From Flavobacterium sp. CF136 (GTDB taxonomy: Bacteria > Bacteroidota > Bacteroidia > Flavobacteriales > Flavobacteriaceae), in contig NZ_AKJZ01000040.1 of the NCBI RefSeq assembly GCF_000282055.1, positions 124,001-188,000 on the forward strand: DNA of 64,000 nt, read 5' to 3'. The translations under genes were made by a program, and so were the position numbers. Below, piece by piece: positions 26,611-36,787 of this stretch; the stretch's first letter is position 1, and every line of letters begins with the position of its first letter. A model generated the notes under the pieces. That model saw nothing but the letters and a program-made list of their open reading frames with translations. It made no database searches and had not been told where the DNA came from.

Positions 26611-29600
26611 ATGATAACAAAACCACAATTATTTCTTTATTGGAATTTTTTATTACCAAAAAAAGAATGGCTCATAGCATTAGTAATGCTATTACTATCT
26701 GTTAATCAAATGTCAGCTCAAGACAAAGAGATTAAGGGAGTTATTACTTCGGCACAGGACAAATTACCTTTGCCGGGAGTAAATATTATGATAAAAGGGA
26801 CTAAAACTGCTGTTACAACAGGATTTGATGGTGAATATTCTATTAAAGCATCACCAAACAATGTATTAGTTTTTTCATTTTTAGGGTATCAAAAACAAGA
26901 AGTTACTGTAGGAACACAATCAACAGTAAATATAGCTTTAGGTGAAGATACTAATAAATTGAATGAAGTAGTAGTTGTAGGATACGGAACACAAAAGAAA
27001 GGAGATCTTACGGGTTCTATTAGTGTCGTAAACATGGCAGATGCTAAAAAGACAGTTACTTATGATCCTGCAAAAATGCTTCAGGGTCAAGTAGCAGGTG
27101 TTACCGTTCAATCTTCTGGAGAACCGGGAGGTTTTGTAAATATTAAAATTAGAGGTGTTAATTCATTTGCTAATAATAATCCGCTTTTTGTTATTGACGG
27201 AATGATAGTTGATTCTCCTTACGATTTTGCCCCGGGAGATATAGAATCTATGCAGGTTTTAAAAGATGCATCTTCAGCTGCGATTTATGGTGTTCGCGGT
27301 GCCAATGGAGTTATTATTATAACTACTAAAAAAGGAAAAGCAGGAAAGTTAGATATTAAATACAAATCAATTGTAGGGTTTCAAAATGTTGCAAAAGAAT
27401 GGTCTTTGACAGACAGAGCAGGTTACCAAAAAATTACTACTGCGGCTGAGATAAATAAAGGTCTTACTATTGCTCCGGGAAATGATCCTACAAGTCCATA
27501 TTATATTAATAATGTAAATACAGATTGGCAAAAGGAAGCTTTTCAAACAGGGATTGTTCAAAATCATTCCTTAACATTCAATGGTGGAGCTGAAAGTTTA
27601 GGTTACAATTTGAATGTTGATTATTTTAAGAACGACAGTTATTTAAAATCGCCGCAGGAATATGAAAGATTATCTACTAATTTGAATTTATACGGTAAAA
27701 AAGGTAAATTTAAGTATGGTGCAAAATTAGGATATACACAGTCTGACAAAGAAAATTTTAATAGTTACTCAGGTGCTTCAGCTATTGCAGATTTATTAGG
27801 TGCTATTCCAACGATGCCGGTTTATGATGCTAACAGACTTGGAGGTTATGGAGGTACGGACGTCTTAACTCAAAAAGCAATTTCGATGAATGTTATAGGT
27901 TTTAATAATTTAATAACCAATAATGGGAAAAGAAATCGTTTTATAGGGGATCTTTGGGCAGAAGTAGAAATTATAAAAGGGTTAAAATATAAATTAGACG
28001 CTAGTTTTGACCGTGTAGATTGGCAAAACAGAAGATACATTCCGGAGAGTGATTTAGGATGGTATTATATCACTAAAGCAGATGAAGCTACATTAGATGT
28101 TTCTACAGGTCATGAATCAAGAACATTTTTGAATAATTTATTAACCTATGAAGTTTCATTAGGGAAGCATAAAATTGATGCTTTGGCAGGTTGGATTCAA
28201 GAGAGAACAGATAATTATAATCACTGGTCAAAAGGAACAGGATATAAATATGGCAGTATCAGTCAGATTGAATATGCTACTGTAGACATTAGTGCAGGTG
28301 AATATAACAGAACCATTACAGGTATTTCTTATTTAAGCAGATTGAATTATTCTTATGATGACCGTTATTTTGTTACCGGAAACTTCAGACAAGATAAAAC
28401 ATCGCTTTTTGCTCCGGAGAATAATACAGGTAATTTCTACTCTTTTTCAGGAGCCTGGAAAATTAGCAATGAAAAGTTCTTACACTTACCAAAATGGTTT
28501 AATACGATTAAAGTAAGAGGTGGTTATGGTGAACTAGGAAATAATACAATAGGGCCATACGCATATACTACTACAATAAACAAATTTGCAGGTTACGATT
28601 TTAATAATGAGCTTGCTCCGGGAACAACGGTGGTTAGTGCAGTTGATCCAAATGTACACTGGGAAAATACAAGTACAGCGAATGTAGCTCTTGAGTTAGG
28701 GTTTTTTAATAATGATCTTCAATTTACTGGAGAATATTATCAAAAAAAATCAACGGATTTATTAATTGGTGTACCATTACCTTTTTCAACAGGAGCATTT
28801 CCGGCAAGTGTTGTAACAAATGCAGGAGCAGTAAAAAATACAGGTTTAGAGTTTACAGCTACTTATAATAACCGTCATAATAAATTTAAATACAACATCT
28901 CTGCAAATTTAGGGACTTTAAAAAATAAAGTAACTCAAATTGGAATTAATGGAAATCCTATATATGGAGCAGCTGCAAAAACAGAAGTAGGCAGATCAAT
29001 TGGTGAAATTTTTGCTTGGGAAACAAATGGTATTTTTCAGGATGCAGCTGATTTAGCATCTTCTCCAACACAAAGTAATGCAGGAATTGGTGATCAGAAA
29101 TTTAAAGATGTAAACGGCGATGGTGCTATTACTGATGCAGATAGAACATACCAAGGAGTTACAATTCCAAAATACAGTTATGGTTTCAACTTCAGTGCAG
29201 AATATAAAAACTTTGATTTTTCAATGTTTTGGCAAGGAGCAGGAGGAAATAAAGTATTCAATGCAATGTATCGTAATTTAATGATTGGAGATTATGGAAA
29301 TCATCATACAGATGAGTTGAATTATTGGACACCAACCAATACTAATACGAATGTTCCTCGTCCAATTATAGGAGATCCAAATGGAAATGCAAGAGATTCA
29401 AATAGATTTATTGAAAGCGGAAATTATGTGAAATTGCAAACTATGCAAATCGGATATACAATTCCGTTAAAAGATAAATTTATTAAAAACGCAAATATTT
29501 ATGTTAACGGACAAAACCTGTTAATTATTAGTAAATACAAAGGCTATGATCCGGATTTTAACAGTAATGACGGATTATTTTCAAGAGGATATGATGCGGG

Positions 29601-29652
29601 ATCTTTCCCAAATCCAAGAACTATTTCTTTAGGAGTTGAAGTACAGTTTTAA
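26611..29652 (+). CDS. susC: SusC/RagA-type TonB-dependent outer membrane transporter
   Basis: 1013 residues. After a signal peptide ending near residue 36 (LLSVNQMSAQ) comes a carboxypeptidase-regulatory-like domain (GVITSAQDKLPLPGVNIMIKG), then a TonB box-like region and the plug (NEVVVVGYGTQKKGDLTGS, DASSAAIYGVRGANGVIII). The 22-strand barrel follows, ending in an aromatic C-terminus (ISLGVEVQF). It imports glycan fragments across the outer membrane using TonB. Paired with susD 29 bp downstream and followed by arabinan-degrading enzymes, it probably imports arabino-oligosaccharides. Three AraR-type sites precede it. Confidence 0.93.
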   Translation: MITKPQLFLYWNFLLPKKEWLIALVMLLLSVNQMSAQDKEIKGVITSAQDKLPLPGVNIMIKGTKTAVTTGFDGEYSIKASPNNVLVFSFLGYQKQEVTVGTQSTVNIALGEDTNKLNEVVVVGYGTQKKGDLTGSISVVNMADAKKTVTYDPAKMLQGQVAGVTVQSSGEPGGFVNIKIRGVNSFANNNPLFVIDGMIVDSPYDFAPGDIESMQVLKDASSAAIYGVRGANGVIIITTKKGKAGKLDIKYKSIVGFQNVAKEWSLTDRAGYQKITTAAEINKGLTIAPGNDPTSPYYINNVNTDWQKEAFQTGIVQNHSLTFNGGAESLGYNLNVDYFKNDSYLKSPQEYERLSTNLNLYGKKGKFKYGAKLGYTQSDKENFNSYSGASAIADLLGAIPTMPVYDANRLGGYGGTDVLTQKAISMNVIGFNNLITNNGKRNRFIGDLWAEVEIIKGLKYKLDASFDRVDWQNRRYIPESDLGWYYITKADEATLDVSTGHESRTFLNNLLTYEVSLGKHKIDALAGWIQERTDNYNHWSKGTGYKYGSISQIEYATVDISAGEYNRTITGISYLSRLNYSYDDRYFVTGNFRQDKTSLFAPENNTGNFYSFSGAWKISNEKFLHLPKWFNTIKVRGGYGELGNNTIGPYAYTTTINKFAGYDFNNELAPGTTVVSAVDPNVHWENTSTANVALELGFFNNDLQFTGEYYQKKSTDLLIGVPLPFSTGAFPASVVTNAGAVKNTGLEFTATYNNRHNKFKYNISANLGTLKNKVTQIGINGNPIYGAAAKTEVGRSIGEIFAWETNGIFQDAADLASSPTQSNAGIGDQKFKDVNGDGAITDADRTYQGVTIPKYSYGFNFSAEYKNFDFSMFWQGAGGNKVFNAMYRNLMIGDYGNHHTDELNYWTPTNTNTNVPRPIIGDPNGNARDSNRFIESGNYVKLQTMQIGYTIPLKDKFIKNANIYVNGQNLLIISKYKGYDPDFNSNDGLFSRGYDAGSFPNPRTISLGVEVQF

Positions 29653-29681
29653 AAAAGACAAAACAATTAAAAAGAATCAAA

Positions 29682-31244
29682 ATGAAATATAAAATATATA
29701 ATTATATCACAATTTTCTTTTCACTTTCTGTCGTAATGACAAGCTGTGTGAATGATGAAGATTTAGTACAGGCAGATCCAAATGTTGAAACTGCGGCGTC
29801 ATATTGGAAAACAGATGATGATGCTTTACGAGGAGTAAATGCTGCTTATGGAAGTTTACTGACAGACGGTACTTATATGAGAAGTACACCACTTTTATTA
29901 GACTTAAAAGGGGATGATACCCGTAGTAATAGTCCATGGGGTTCGATGGCTAATGTAGGACGTTTTAATTCAAATGTTACAGATGCCGCTATTTATGGAT
30001 GGGCATTTGAAACATACTATCAGGGAATTTATCGCGCCAATCAGGTTTTGACAAATGTACCAGGTATAGCAATGACAGATGCAGGACTAAAAAACAGAAT
30101 TTTAGGGCAGGCCTATTTTTTAAGAGGATTATATTTGTTTCATGCCGTAAATATGTTCAAAAATGTACCGTTGCCTACAACGTTAGCAACTTTTTACCCT
30201 CAAAAAACTCAAGCTGAAGGCTGGACACAAGTAATCGCCGATTTTAAAGCAGCAGCAGAATTATTACCACCTTCTTATGATAATGTTACAGGAGTAGATG
30301 CAGGAGAAAAAGGGCGTGCTACAAAAGGGGCTGCACTAGGATATTTAGGAAAAGCATATTTGTTTACTAAAGATTTTGATAACGCTAAAACAACTTTCAA
30401 AGAAGTAATCGATTTAGGAGTTTACTCTTTGGTTTCAAACTATCGAGATAACTTTACAGATACGAACGAGAATAACTCAGAGTCTTTATTCGAAGTACAG
30501 TTTAGCAGAGATGCTGGAGGAGTTGATTTAGGTTGGGGTGGAGCCCCAGCGACAGGATGGGGAAAAACTTCAGCAAGAGCGATTACTTACGCGCCAAGAG
30601 GTTTTGGATGGACAGACGTACAGCCAACATGGGCTTTGTTTAATGAATATCAGGAAGAAAAAACAGTTTCGAATCAGGTAGACCCTCGTTTAGATGCTAC
30701 AGTTTTTTATAACAAACCTGGAGGGATGCAATTATACGGTAAAGATTTTGCTACTTTCTATGCTGCAAACCCAGGAGACTTAAATGACTTATTCTGTAGA
30801 AAATATCAAAATTCTGATGGAAATTATGGTGATGAATTTGATTGGCGTTCTGGTATCAACGAGCGTTTGCTTAGATATGCTGATATTCTTCTAATGTATG
30901 CTGAATGTTTAAATGAAACAGGTGATACTCCGGGAGCTTATACTTATATTCAGAAAGTGAGAGACAGAGTTGGTTTGCCAAATTTAGCTACTGCTAAACC
31001 TGGGTTGACTAAAGAACAAATGAGAGAACAAATTGGTCATGAAAGATTTCTTGAATTCCCTCTTGAAGGTCACCGTTTTGATGATATTCGTCGTTGGGGA
31101 TGGCTACAGGATGCTACTAAATTAGCCTGGTTAAAATCAAGAGATGCTGAATTTAATTCATATTTGCCAGGAAGAGAATTTTTCCCAATACCGCAAACAG
31201 AAAAGGATAATAATCCTGGAACAATACAGAATGACAGTTATTAA
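29682..31244 (+). CDS. susD: SusD/RagB-type surface glycan-binding lipoprotein
   Basis: 520 residues. Lipobox cysteine Cys22 (VVMTSC) is followed by VNDED, an acidic lipoprotein export signal for surface display in Bacteroidetes. Family blocks include ASYWKTDDDALRGVNAAYG, AYFLRGLYLFHAVNMF and the C-terminal RLLRYADILLMYAECLNETGD, ending LEGHRFDDIRRWGW. It forms the lid of the SusC transporter. Only one SusCD pair is present and no SusE/F-like gene follows. Confidence 0.93.
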   Translation: MKYKIYNYITIFFSLSVVMTSCVNDEDLVQADPNVETAASYWKTDDDALRGVNAAYGSLLTDGTYMRSTPLLLDLKGDDTRSNSPWGSMANVGRFNSNVTDAAIYGWAFETYYQGIYRANQVLTNVPGIAMTDAGLKNRILGQAYFLRGLYLFHAVNMFKNVPLPTTLATFYPQKTQAEGWTQVIADFKAAAELLPPSYDNVTGVDAGEKGRATKGAALGYLGKAYLFTKDFDNAKTTFKEVIDLGVYSLVSNYRDNFTDTNENNSESLFEVQFSRDAGGVDLGWGGAPATGWGKTSARAITYAPRGFGWTDVQPTWALFNEYQEEKTVSNQVDPRLDATVFYNKPGGMQLYGKDFATFYAANPGDLNDLFCRKYQNSDGNYGDEFDWRSGINERLLRYADILLMYAECLNETGDTPGAYTYIQKVRDRVGLPNLATAKPGLTKEQMREQIGHERFLEFPLEGHRFDDIRRWGWLQDATKLAWLKSRDAEFNSYLPGREFFPIPQTEKDNNPGTIQNDSY

Positions 31245-31265
31245 TATTTTTTGAGTTAGTAGAAT

Positions 31266-31314
31266 GCATAATATCATGTGGCGGCTTAAAATTGCTATGT
31301 GATATTATGTTTTT
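31266..31314 (+). terminator. hairpin between susD and the first GH43 gene
   Basis: CATAATATCA / TGATATTATG, a perfect 10-bp stem with a 23-base loop, followed by TTTTTT. It probably acts as a partial terminator, giving more SusCD than enzymes. Confidence 0.65.
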
Positions 31315-31372
31315 TAAAAGAATTGAAATACAGAGAAGTGAATTTAAGCAGTAACTAAAAAATTATATCACA

Positions 31373-32374
31373 ATGAAAACAATAACAAGTTTGGTTTTAT
31401 TAGCAATATTATTAGGAAGTTGTCAAAATGAAGATGTTATTTCTTCAGATCAGGAAACAAATGCAGTCACTAAAGATTCTCAGATTACAAATATAACGGC
31501 AAAAACAGTTGCCGGAAATGTACCTTCACACGATCCCAGTACCATTGTAAAAAGCGGGGTTAATTATTATGTTTTTACTACAGGAGATAATATCCCGATG
31601 ACATATTCAACGAATTTAACAAACTGGGCCTGGGGCACATCAGTATTTACTTCAACCCCAAGTTGGATTACTGGATATGTTCCGGGTTTTACCAAAACAT
31701 TTTGGGCACCCGATGTAGCCTGGTTTAATAATCGTTGGAACATGTATTACTCTTGTTCTACATTTGGTTCGGCTACTTCTGCAATTGGTTTAGTAACTAC
31801 ACCCGCTATTTCTCAAAGTGCAGGAACAACCTGGACAGACAGAGGAGTAGTAGTATCATCAAGTTCTTCTTCAGATGTAAATGCAATTGACCCTTCGATT
31901 TTAGTAGATGGTTCAAATGTATATATGGCTTATGGTTCCTGGCATGCTGGTATAGGCGTGGTTCAGATTAACGCTTCTACAGGTAAACCAACAGGAACAA
32001 GAACTATTGTTGCCGGAGGAAATAGTGCTTCATGGGAAGCTCCTTGTCTGATTAAAGAAGGCAGTTATTATTATATGTTTGTTAACAGAGGTAATTGTTG
32101 TCAGGGAGTGAATAGTACTTATTATATTGTAGTAGGCCGCTCAACAAGTCCGTTTGGACCTTTTGTTGACAAAAATGGAGTGTCTTTAACAAGTGGCGGC
32201 GGAACAACAGTTTTGGCCACACAAGGAAATTATATCGGACCAGGTCATTTGTCCAGAATTGTCGGAACCCAAAAAGGAGCTGTCCATTATTATGACGGTG
32301 CTGATAGCGGTAACCCTAAACTGGAAATTGTTTATTTTACATGGTCATCAGGATGGCCAACCCTTTCTTATTAA
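31373..32374 (+). CDS. GH43 arabinan endo-1,5-alpha-L-arabinosidase-like lipoprotein
   Basis: 333 residues. A lipoprotein signal ends at Cys17 (LLGSC) and is followed by QNED, consistent with surface export. It is a five-bladed GH43 propeller: catalytic base Asp in SHDPSTIV, the pKa-tuning Asp in VNAIDPSILV and the acid Glu in SWEAPCLI. NRGNCCQGVNSTYYIVVGRS is typical of arabinanases. It cuts alpha-1,5-arabinan, probably at the cell surface. Whether it is endo- or exo-acting cannot be read from sequence. Confidence 0.88.
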   Translation: MKTITSLVLLAILLGSCQNEDVISSDQETNAVTKDSQITNITAKTVAGNVPSHDPSTIVKSGVNYYVFTTGDNIPMTYSTNLTNWAWGTSVFTSTPSWITGYVPGFTKTFWAPDVAWFNNRWNMYYSCSTFGSATSAIGLVTTPAISQSAGTTWTDRGVVVSSSSSSDVNAIDPSILVDGSNVYMAYGSWHAGIGVVQINASTGKPTGTRTIVAGGNSASWEAPCLIKEGSYYYMFVNRGNCCQGVNSTYYIVVGRSTSPFGPFVDKNGVSLTSGGGTTVLATQGNYIGPGHLSRIVGTQKGAVHYYDGADSGNPKLEIVYFTWSSGWPTLSY

Positions 32375-32385
32375 AATTAATATTC

Positions 32386-32414
32386 AGAGGAAAGTTTTAT
32401 TAACTTTCCTCTTT
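32386..32414 (+). terminator. hairpin between GH43 and GH51 genes
   Basis: AGAGGAAAGTT / AACTTTCCTCT, a perfect 11-bp stem with a 5-base loop but only a short T tail. It may be an attenuator or a message-stabilising hairpin. Confidence 0.6.
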
Positions 32415-32431
32415 ATAACTTTATCTATAAC

Positions 32432-33979
32432 ATGAAAAAAACGTTTTTAATTTTATTTGTTTTTACATTTTGTAATCAAATTACTTTCGCTCAAAAAGAG
32501 ACCACTATTGTTACATTAAAAAATGATGACAAGGCTCCAATTATTAATAAAAATATCTATGGTCATTTTGCTGAGCATTTGGGTCGTTCTATTTACGGAG
32601 GTTTTTTTGTTGGAGACACATCAAAAATTCCAAATACAAACGGAGTTAGAAATGATATTGTTAAAGCTTTAAAAGAATTAAAAATTCCAAATTTAAGATG
32701 GCCGGGCGGATGTTTTGCAGACACCTATCATTGGAAAGATGGTATTGGTCCGAAAGAACAAAGACCAACTATCGTAAATAAATGGTGGGGTGGTGTAACA
32801 GAAGACAACAGTTTTGGGACACATGATTTCTTAAATATGTGTGAATTACTTGGAGCAGAACCTTACTTATCTGGAAATGTAGGCAGCGGAACCGTTCAGG
32901 AATTATCTGATTGGGTGCAATATGCGAATTTTAGCGGTAAAAGCCCTATGAGCGATTTGCGTAAAAAAAATGGAAGAACTGAACCTTGGAAAGTTAAATT
33001 CTGGGGAATCGGTAATGAAGCCTGGGGATGTGGCGGAAATATGACTGCAGAATATTATGCTGATGAATATAGAAAATTTGCCACATTTATGTCAGATTGG
33101 GAAAACACAGGAGGAATTACCCGTATTGCTTCCGGATCAAATAGTGCAGATTATCATTGGACTGAAGTTTTAATGAAAAATATTCCTCTAAATATGTTAG
33201 GAGGAGTTGGTGTTCACCATTATGCTGTAATCAATTGGGATAAAAAAGGAGATGGAGTTGATTTTACGGAAGATCAGTATTTTCAAACTATGAAATCTGC
33301 CTTAAAAATGGAAGAATTGGTTACCAAACATTCAGCTATTATGGATAAGTATGATGTTGATAAAAAGGTAGCAATGATTGTAGATGAATGGGGCGCCTGG
33401 TATGAAGTTGAAAAAGGATCAAATCCTGGATTTTTATATCAGCAAAACACGATGAGAGATGCAGTTTTAGCCGGATCAACGCTTAATATTTTCAATAACC
33501 ATGCTGACAGGGTTCGTATGGCGAATCTGGCTCAATGTGTGAATGTATTGCAGGCAGTTATCCTTACTGATAAAGCAAAAATGATCTTAACGCCTACTTA
33601 TCATGTGATGCAGTTATATAGTGTACATCAGGATGCAAAATTATTACCAATAAGTTTTAATTCGCCAACGTATACTTTTAACGGAGAAACACTTCCTGCA
33701 ATATCAGTATCGGCTTCAAAAGATAAAAGTGGATCAGTTCATATTTCACTGGTAAATGTAGATGCAAAAAATAATAATAAAGTAGAGATTGATGTGAAAG
33801 ACCTTGGAGTTAAAAACTTTACAGGAAAAATTATCACATCAGCAAAATTGCAGGATTATAATTCATTCGAAACTCCAAACAAAATAGTACCAACTGTTTT
33901 CAAAGGCTTCGAGAATAAAAAAGGAAAACTAGAAATCACGATTCCTCCTTTCTCAGTAGTTGTTTTAGAAGGAAAATAA
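32432..33979 (+). CDS. GH51 alpha-L-arabinofuranosidase
   Basis: 515 residues. A type I signal peptide (MKKTFLILFVFTFCNQITFAQ) sends it to the periplasm. The GH51 (beta/alpha)8 barrel has acid/base Glu196 in WGIGNEAWGCGG and nucleophile Glu319 in MIVDEWGAWYE, and a C-terminal beta-sandwich ends PPFSVVVLEGK. It removes terminal alpha-L-arabinofuranose from arabinan fragments with retention. It is 12 bp upstream of the next GH43 gene. Confidence 0.92.
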   Translation: MKKTFLILFVFTFCNQITFAQKETTIVTLKNDDKAPIINKNIYGHFAEHLGRSIYGGFFVGDTSKIPNTNGVRNDIVKALKELKIPNLRWPGGCFADTYHWKDGIGPKEQRPTIVNKWWGGVTEDNSFGTHDFLNMCELLGAEPYLSGNVGSGTVQELSDWVQYANFSGKSPMSDLRKKNGRTEPWKVKFWGIGNEAWGCGGNMTAEYYADEYRKFATFMSDWENTGGITRIASGSNSADYHWTEVLMKNIPLNMLGGVGVHHYAVINWDKKGDGVDFTEDQYFQTMKSALKMEELVTKHSAIMDKYDVDKKVAMIVDEWGAWYEVEKGSNPGFLYQQNTMRDAVLAGSTLNIFNNHADRVRMANLAQCVNVLQAVILTDKAKMILTPTYHVMQLYSVHQDAKLLPISFNSPTYTFNGETLPAISVSASKDKSGSVHISLVNVDAKNNNKVEIDVKDLGVKNFTGKIITSAKLQDYNSFETPNKIVPTVFKGFENKKGKLEITIPPFSVVVLEGK

Positions 33980-33991
33980 AAAAATAAAAAA

Positions 33992-35608
33992 ATGAAAAAA
34001 TCAAATTCCATTTTAAAAATCGCTTCCTGTTTTGGGCTTTTTTTATTTCTTTTTGCTGCAGTAAGTTGTTCAAGTGATGACCCTGCAACTGAAAATACAG
34101 ATCCTCCGGTAGTGGAGCCGCCTGTGTTGCAGCCTGGTTTTCCAGGACCAACATATGCGGATAATTATATTTCTATTTCTTCCTGGAACAGCAGGGCACA
34201 ATGGAATTTAGCCAATGTACACGATCCATCTGTAGAAAAATGTGGTGAGTATTACTATATGTATCAAACAGATGCCTCCTATGGGAATGCACATGATGGT
34301 CACGGGCATTACCCTTACAGACGTTCTAAAGACCTTGTTACCTGGGAATATATGGGATCGGCTATGGTCACAGCCCCTGCCTGGGTAAAAGATTCCCTGA
34401 ATAATAAAAGAGCAAGAATGTCTCCTGCTTTACCTGCAATTGAAAATCCCAGATATGGTTATTGGGCACCCTACATCAAGAAAGTTGGCAGTAAATACCG
34501 AATGTATTACAGCATTGTAGTAGACGAGCCAATTGTTGGAACCAGTTTTGAAACTTCATGGTCAGAAAGAGCTTTTATCGGATTGGCGGAATCTGACGAT
34601 TTAGCAACAAATGTATGGGTGGACAAAGGAATGGTAGTATGTTCTGAACCTGATGGAGTAAAGCCATATTCTTTTACAGGAACCAGAAATTGGGAAAATG
34701 CTTATTTCAAATTTAATGCTATCGATCCAACTTTTACAGAAACTCCTGAGGGAGATCAATACCTAATTTATGGTTCCTGGCATTCGGGCATTGCATTACT
34801 AAAATTGAATCCAGCCACAGGAAAACCGGATCAATTGAAAACCTTGAGTGATTATGGAACCCGTATAGCATCCCGAAACGCTACAAGTCGTTGGCAGGCT
34901 TCCGAAGGACCGGAAATTATATACAATCCGGATAATCAATATTATTATCTTTTCCTGGCATATGATGGTTTGGATGTTCCTTACAACACCAGAGTTTGCC
35001 GTTCCAAAAGCATTACAGGTCCTTTCTTAGGAATCAACGGAGCCAATGTAACTAACGGAGCTGATTGTTGGCCAATGCTTACGCATCCTTATGGATTCAA
35101 TAATCATACCGGATGGGTTGGATTTTCTCATTGTTCTGTTTTTCAAAACCCGGATACCAAACAATGGTATTATGCATCACAGGCTCGTTTGCCTAAGGAT
35201 GTACCCGGGATCAATGCGTCAAATGCTCTTATGATGGGACACGTTCGTGCCATAAAATGGACAGAAGACGGCTGGCCTGTAGTTGATGCTGAAAGATATG
35301 CAGCTGTACCGGAAACGACTATTACAGAATCTTCTTTTATTGGGACCTGGGAACAAATTACAATGAATTACCAATATGCAGTCATTCAAAAATCAGTTAC
35401 TATTTACTTAACGGCTGACAAAAAAGTGAGTGGAGGTGCTTCTGGTACCTGGTCGTATGACAGTACTGCTAAAACATTAACCGTAAATGGTGTAAAATGC
35501 AAAGTAAGTGATGCCTGGGATTGGGAATCAGCTACCAGAAAAGTAACTATAAGCTATTCTGGACTTACTGCAGCTGGTGTGCCAGTTTGGGGTAAAAAAA
35601 TAAATTAA
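33992..35608 (+). CDS. GH43 endo-arabinanase-like surface lipoprotein with GH43 C-terminal domain
   Basis: 538 residues. Lipobox Cys26 (AAVSC) is followed by SSDDP, matching the Flavobacterium surface-export signal. The GH43 propeller spans about residues 60-440, with Asp in NVHDPSVEK, Asp in NAIDPTFTE and Glu in QASEGPEIIYN. A separate C-terminal beta domain of about 100 residues (FIGTWEQITMNY, then GTWSYDSTAKTLTVNGVKC) resembles the lipocalin-like GH43 C-terminal domain. Larger Bacteroidetes arabinanases of this build act as surface endo-arabinanases, which is the likely role here. Confidence 0.87.
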   Translation: MKKSNSILKIASCFGLFLFLFAAVSCSSDDPATENTDPPVVEPPVLQPGFPGPTYADNYISISSWNSRAQWNLANVHDPSVEKCGEYYYMYQTDASYGNAHDGHGHYPYRRSKDLVTWEYMGSAMVTAPAWVKDSLNNKRARMSPALPAIENPRYGYWAPYIKKVGSKYRMYYSIVVDEPIVGTSFETSWSERAFIGLAESDDLATNVWVDKGMVVCSEPDGVKPYSFTGTRNWENAYFKFNAIDPTFTETPEGDQYLIYGSWHSGIALLKLNPATGKPDQLKTLSDYGTRIASRNATSRWQASEGPEIIYNPDNQYYYLFLAYDGLDVPYNTRVCRSKSITGPFLGINGANVTNGADCWPMLTHPYGFNNHTGWVGFSHCSVFQNPDTKQWYYASQARLPKDVPGINASNALMMGHVRAIKWTEDGWPVVDAERYAAVPETTITESSFIGTWEQITMNYQYAVIQKSVTIYLTADKKVSGGASGTWSYDSTAKTLTVNGVKCKVSDAWDWESATRKVTISYSGLTAAGVPVWGKKIN

Positions 35609-35618
35609 AAAATAAACG

Positions 35619-35645
35619 GCCCTTTCATTTCAGAGAGGGCTTTTT
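35619..35645 (+). terminator. terminator after the GH43 endo-arabinanase gene
   Basis: GCCCTTTC / GAGAGGGC, an 8-bp stem with one wobble pair and a 6-base loop, followed by TTTTT. Confidence 0.75.
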
Positions 35646-35703
35646 CTAAAAATAAAGCTCTGATTTCATTTCATTATTTAAAATGAAAGTCAAACAAATC
35701 ATA

Positions 35704-36681
35704 ATGAAAAATATAATTATAATCCTGTCACTTTTAGTTTTGATTACCTCTTGTAAAACAGCTGAGGTAAAATCGACTGTGGGTAAAACAGAAGCAGTAA
35801 AATTAAACAACCCAATTATCACCGATCAATATACAGGCGATCCGGCAGCATTGGTTTACAAGGATAAAGTGTATTTATATGCCGGTCACGACGAAGCGCC
35901 AAATGATTTTAATTTTTATAAGATGAATGAATGGGTGGTCTATTCTTCTTCAGACATGAAAAATTGGGAACCGCATCCGGTACCGCTTAAAGTAACTGAT
36001 TTTAAATGGGCTTCTAATGATGCCTGGGCTTCGCAGGTAATAGAAAGAAACGGAAAGTTTTATTGGTATGTAACAGTTTCTCACGGAACAGTTCCCGGAA
36101 AGGCAATTGGTATTGCGGTTTCAGACAGCCCGACTGGTCCTTTTAAAGATGCCTTGGGAAAAGCTTTAATTACAAATGACATGACAAAATTTACCGATAT
36201 AAGCTGGGATGATATTGATCCGACGGTTTATATCGATAATGATGGACAAGCTTATTTGTTTTGGGGAAATACAGCTTGTCATTATGCCAAATTAAAAGAC
36301 AACATGATTGAATTAGACGGACCGATTCAGCATATAGATTTACCAAATTATACGGAAGCGCCATGGATTCACAAACATGAAGACTGGTATTATTTATCGT
36401 ATGCATATCAGTTTCCTGAAAAAATTGCCTATGCGATGAGCAAATCAATTACGGGACCTTGGGAATATAAAGGAATTTTGAATGAACTGGCTGGGAATAG
36501 CAATACAAACCATCAATCGATAATAGATTTTAAAGGACAGTCCTATTTTATTTATCACAATGGAGCGATACAACCTCATGGAGGAAGTTTCAGAAGATCT
36601 GTCTGTGTAGATAAATTATATTACAATAAAGACGGAACGATGAAACGAGTTGTGATGACTTCTGAAGGAATTACAGAATAA
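35704..36681 (+). CDS. GH43 lipoprotein (alpha-L-arabinofuranosidase/beta-xylosidase-like)
   Basis: 325 residues from the ATG at 35704, which gives a compact lipoprotein signal MKNIIIILSLLVLITSC. The ATG at 35683 is an in-frame alternative. After the cysteine comes KTAEVKS, without the acidic surface signal, so it is probably periplasmic. The GH43 triad is Asp in YTGDPAALVY, Asp in WDDIDPTVYID and Glu in NYTEAPWIHK. The long HGGSFRRSVCVDKLYYN end is typical of exo-acting GH43 enzymes on arabinoxylan or arabinan side chains. The exact substrate is uncertain. It follows a terminator, so it may have its own promoter. Confidence 0.83.
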   Translation: MKNIIIILSLLVLITSCKTAEVKSTVGKTEAVKLNNPIITDQYTGDPAALVYKDKVYLYAGHDEAPNDFNFYKMNEWVVYSSSDMKNWEPHPVPLKVTDFKWASNDAWASQVIERNGKFYWYVTVSHGTVPGKAIGIAVSDSPTGPFKDALGKALITNDMTKFTDISWDDIDPTVYIDNDGQAYLFWGNTACHYAKLKDNMIELDGPIQHIDLPNYTEAPWIHKHEDWYYLSYAYQFPEKIAYAMSKSITGPWEYKGILNELAGNSNTNHQSIIDFKGQSYFIYHNGAIQPHGGSFRRSVCVDKLYYNKDGTMKRVVMTSEGITE

Positions 36682-36787
36682 TCAGGAAAATTTTGAAAAA
36701 AAACAAAAACATTTTTTGCCATCTATTTTTACTCATTATATATGCATCCCTTTTTAAATACATTTTTTAACAATTATATTTTAACAC

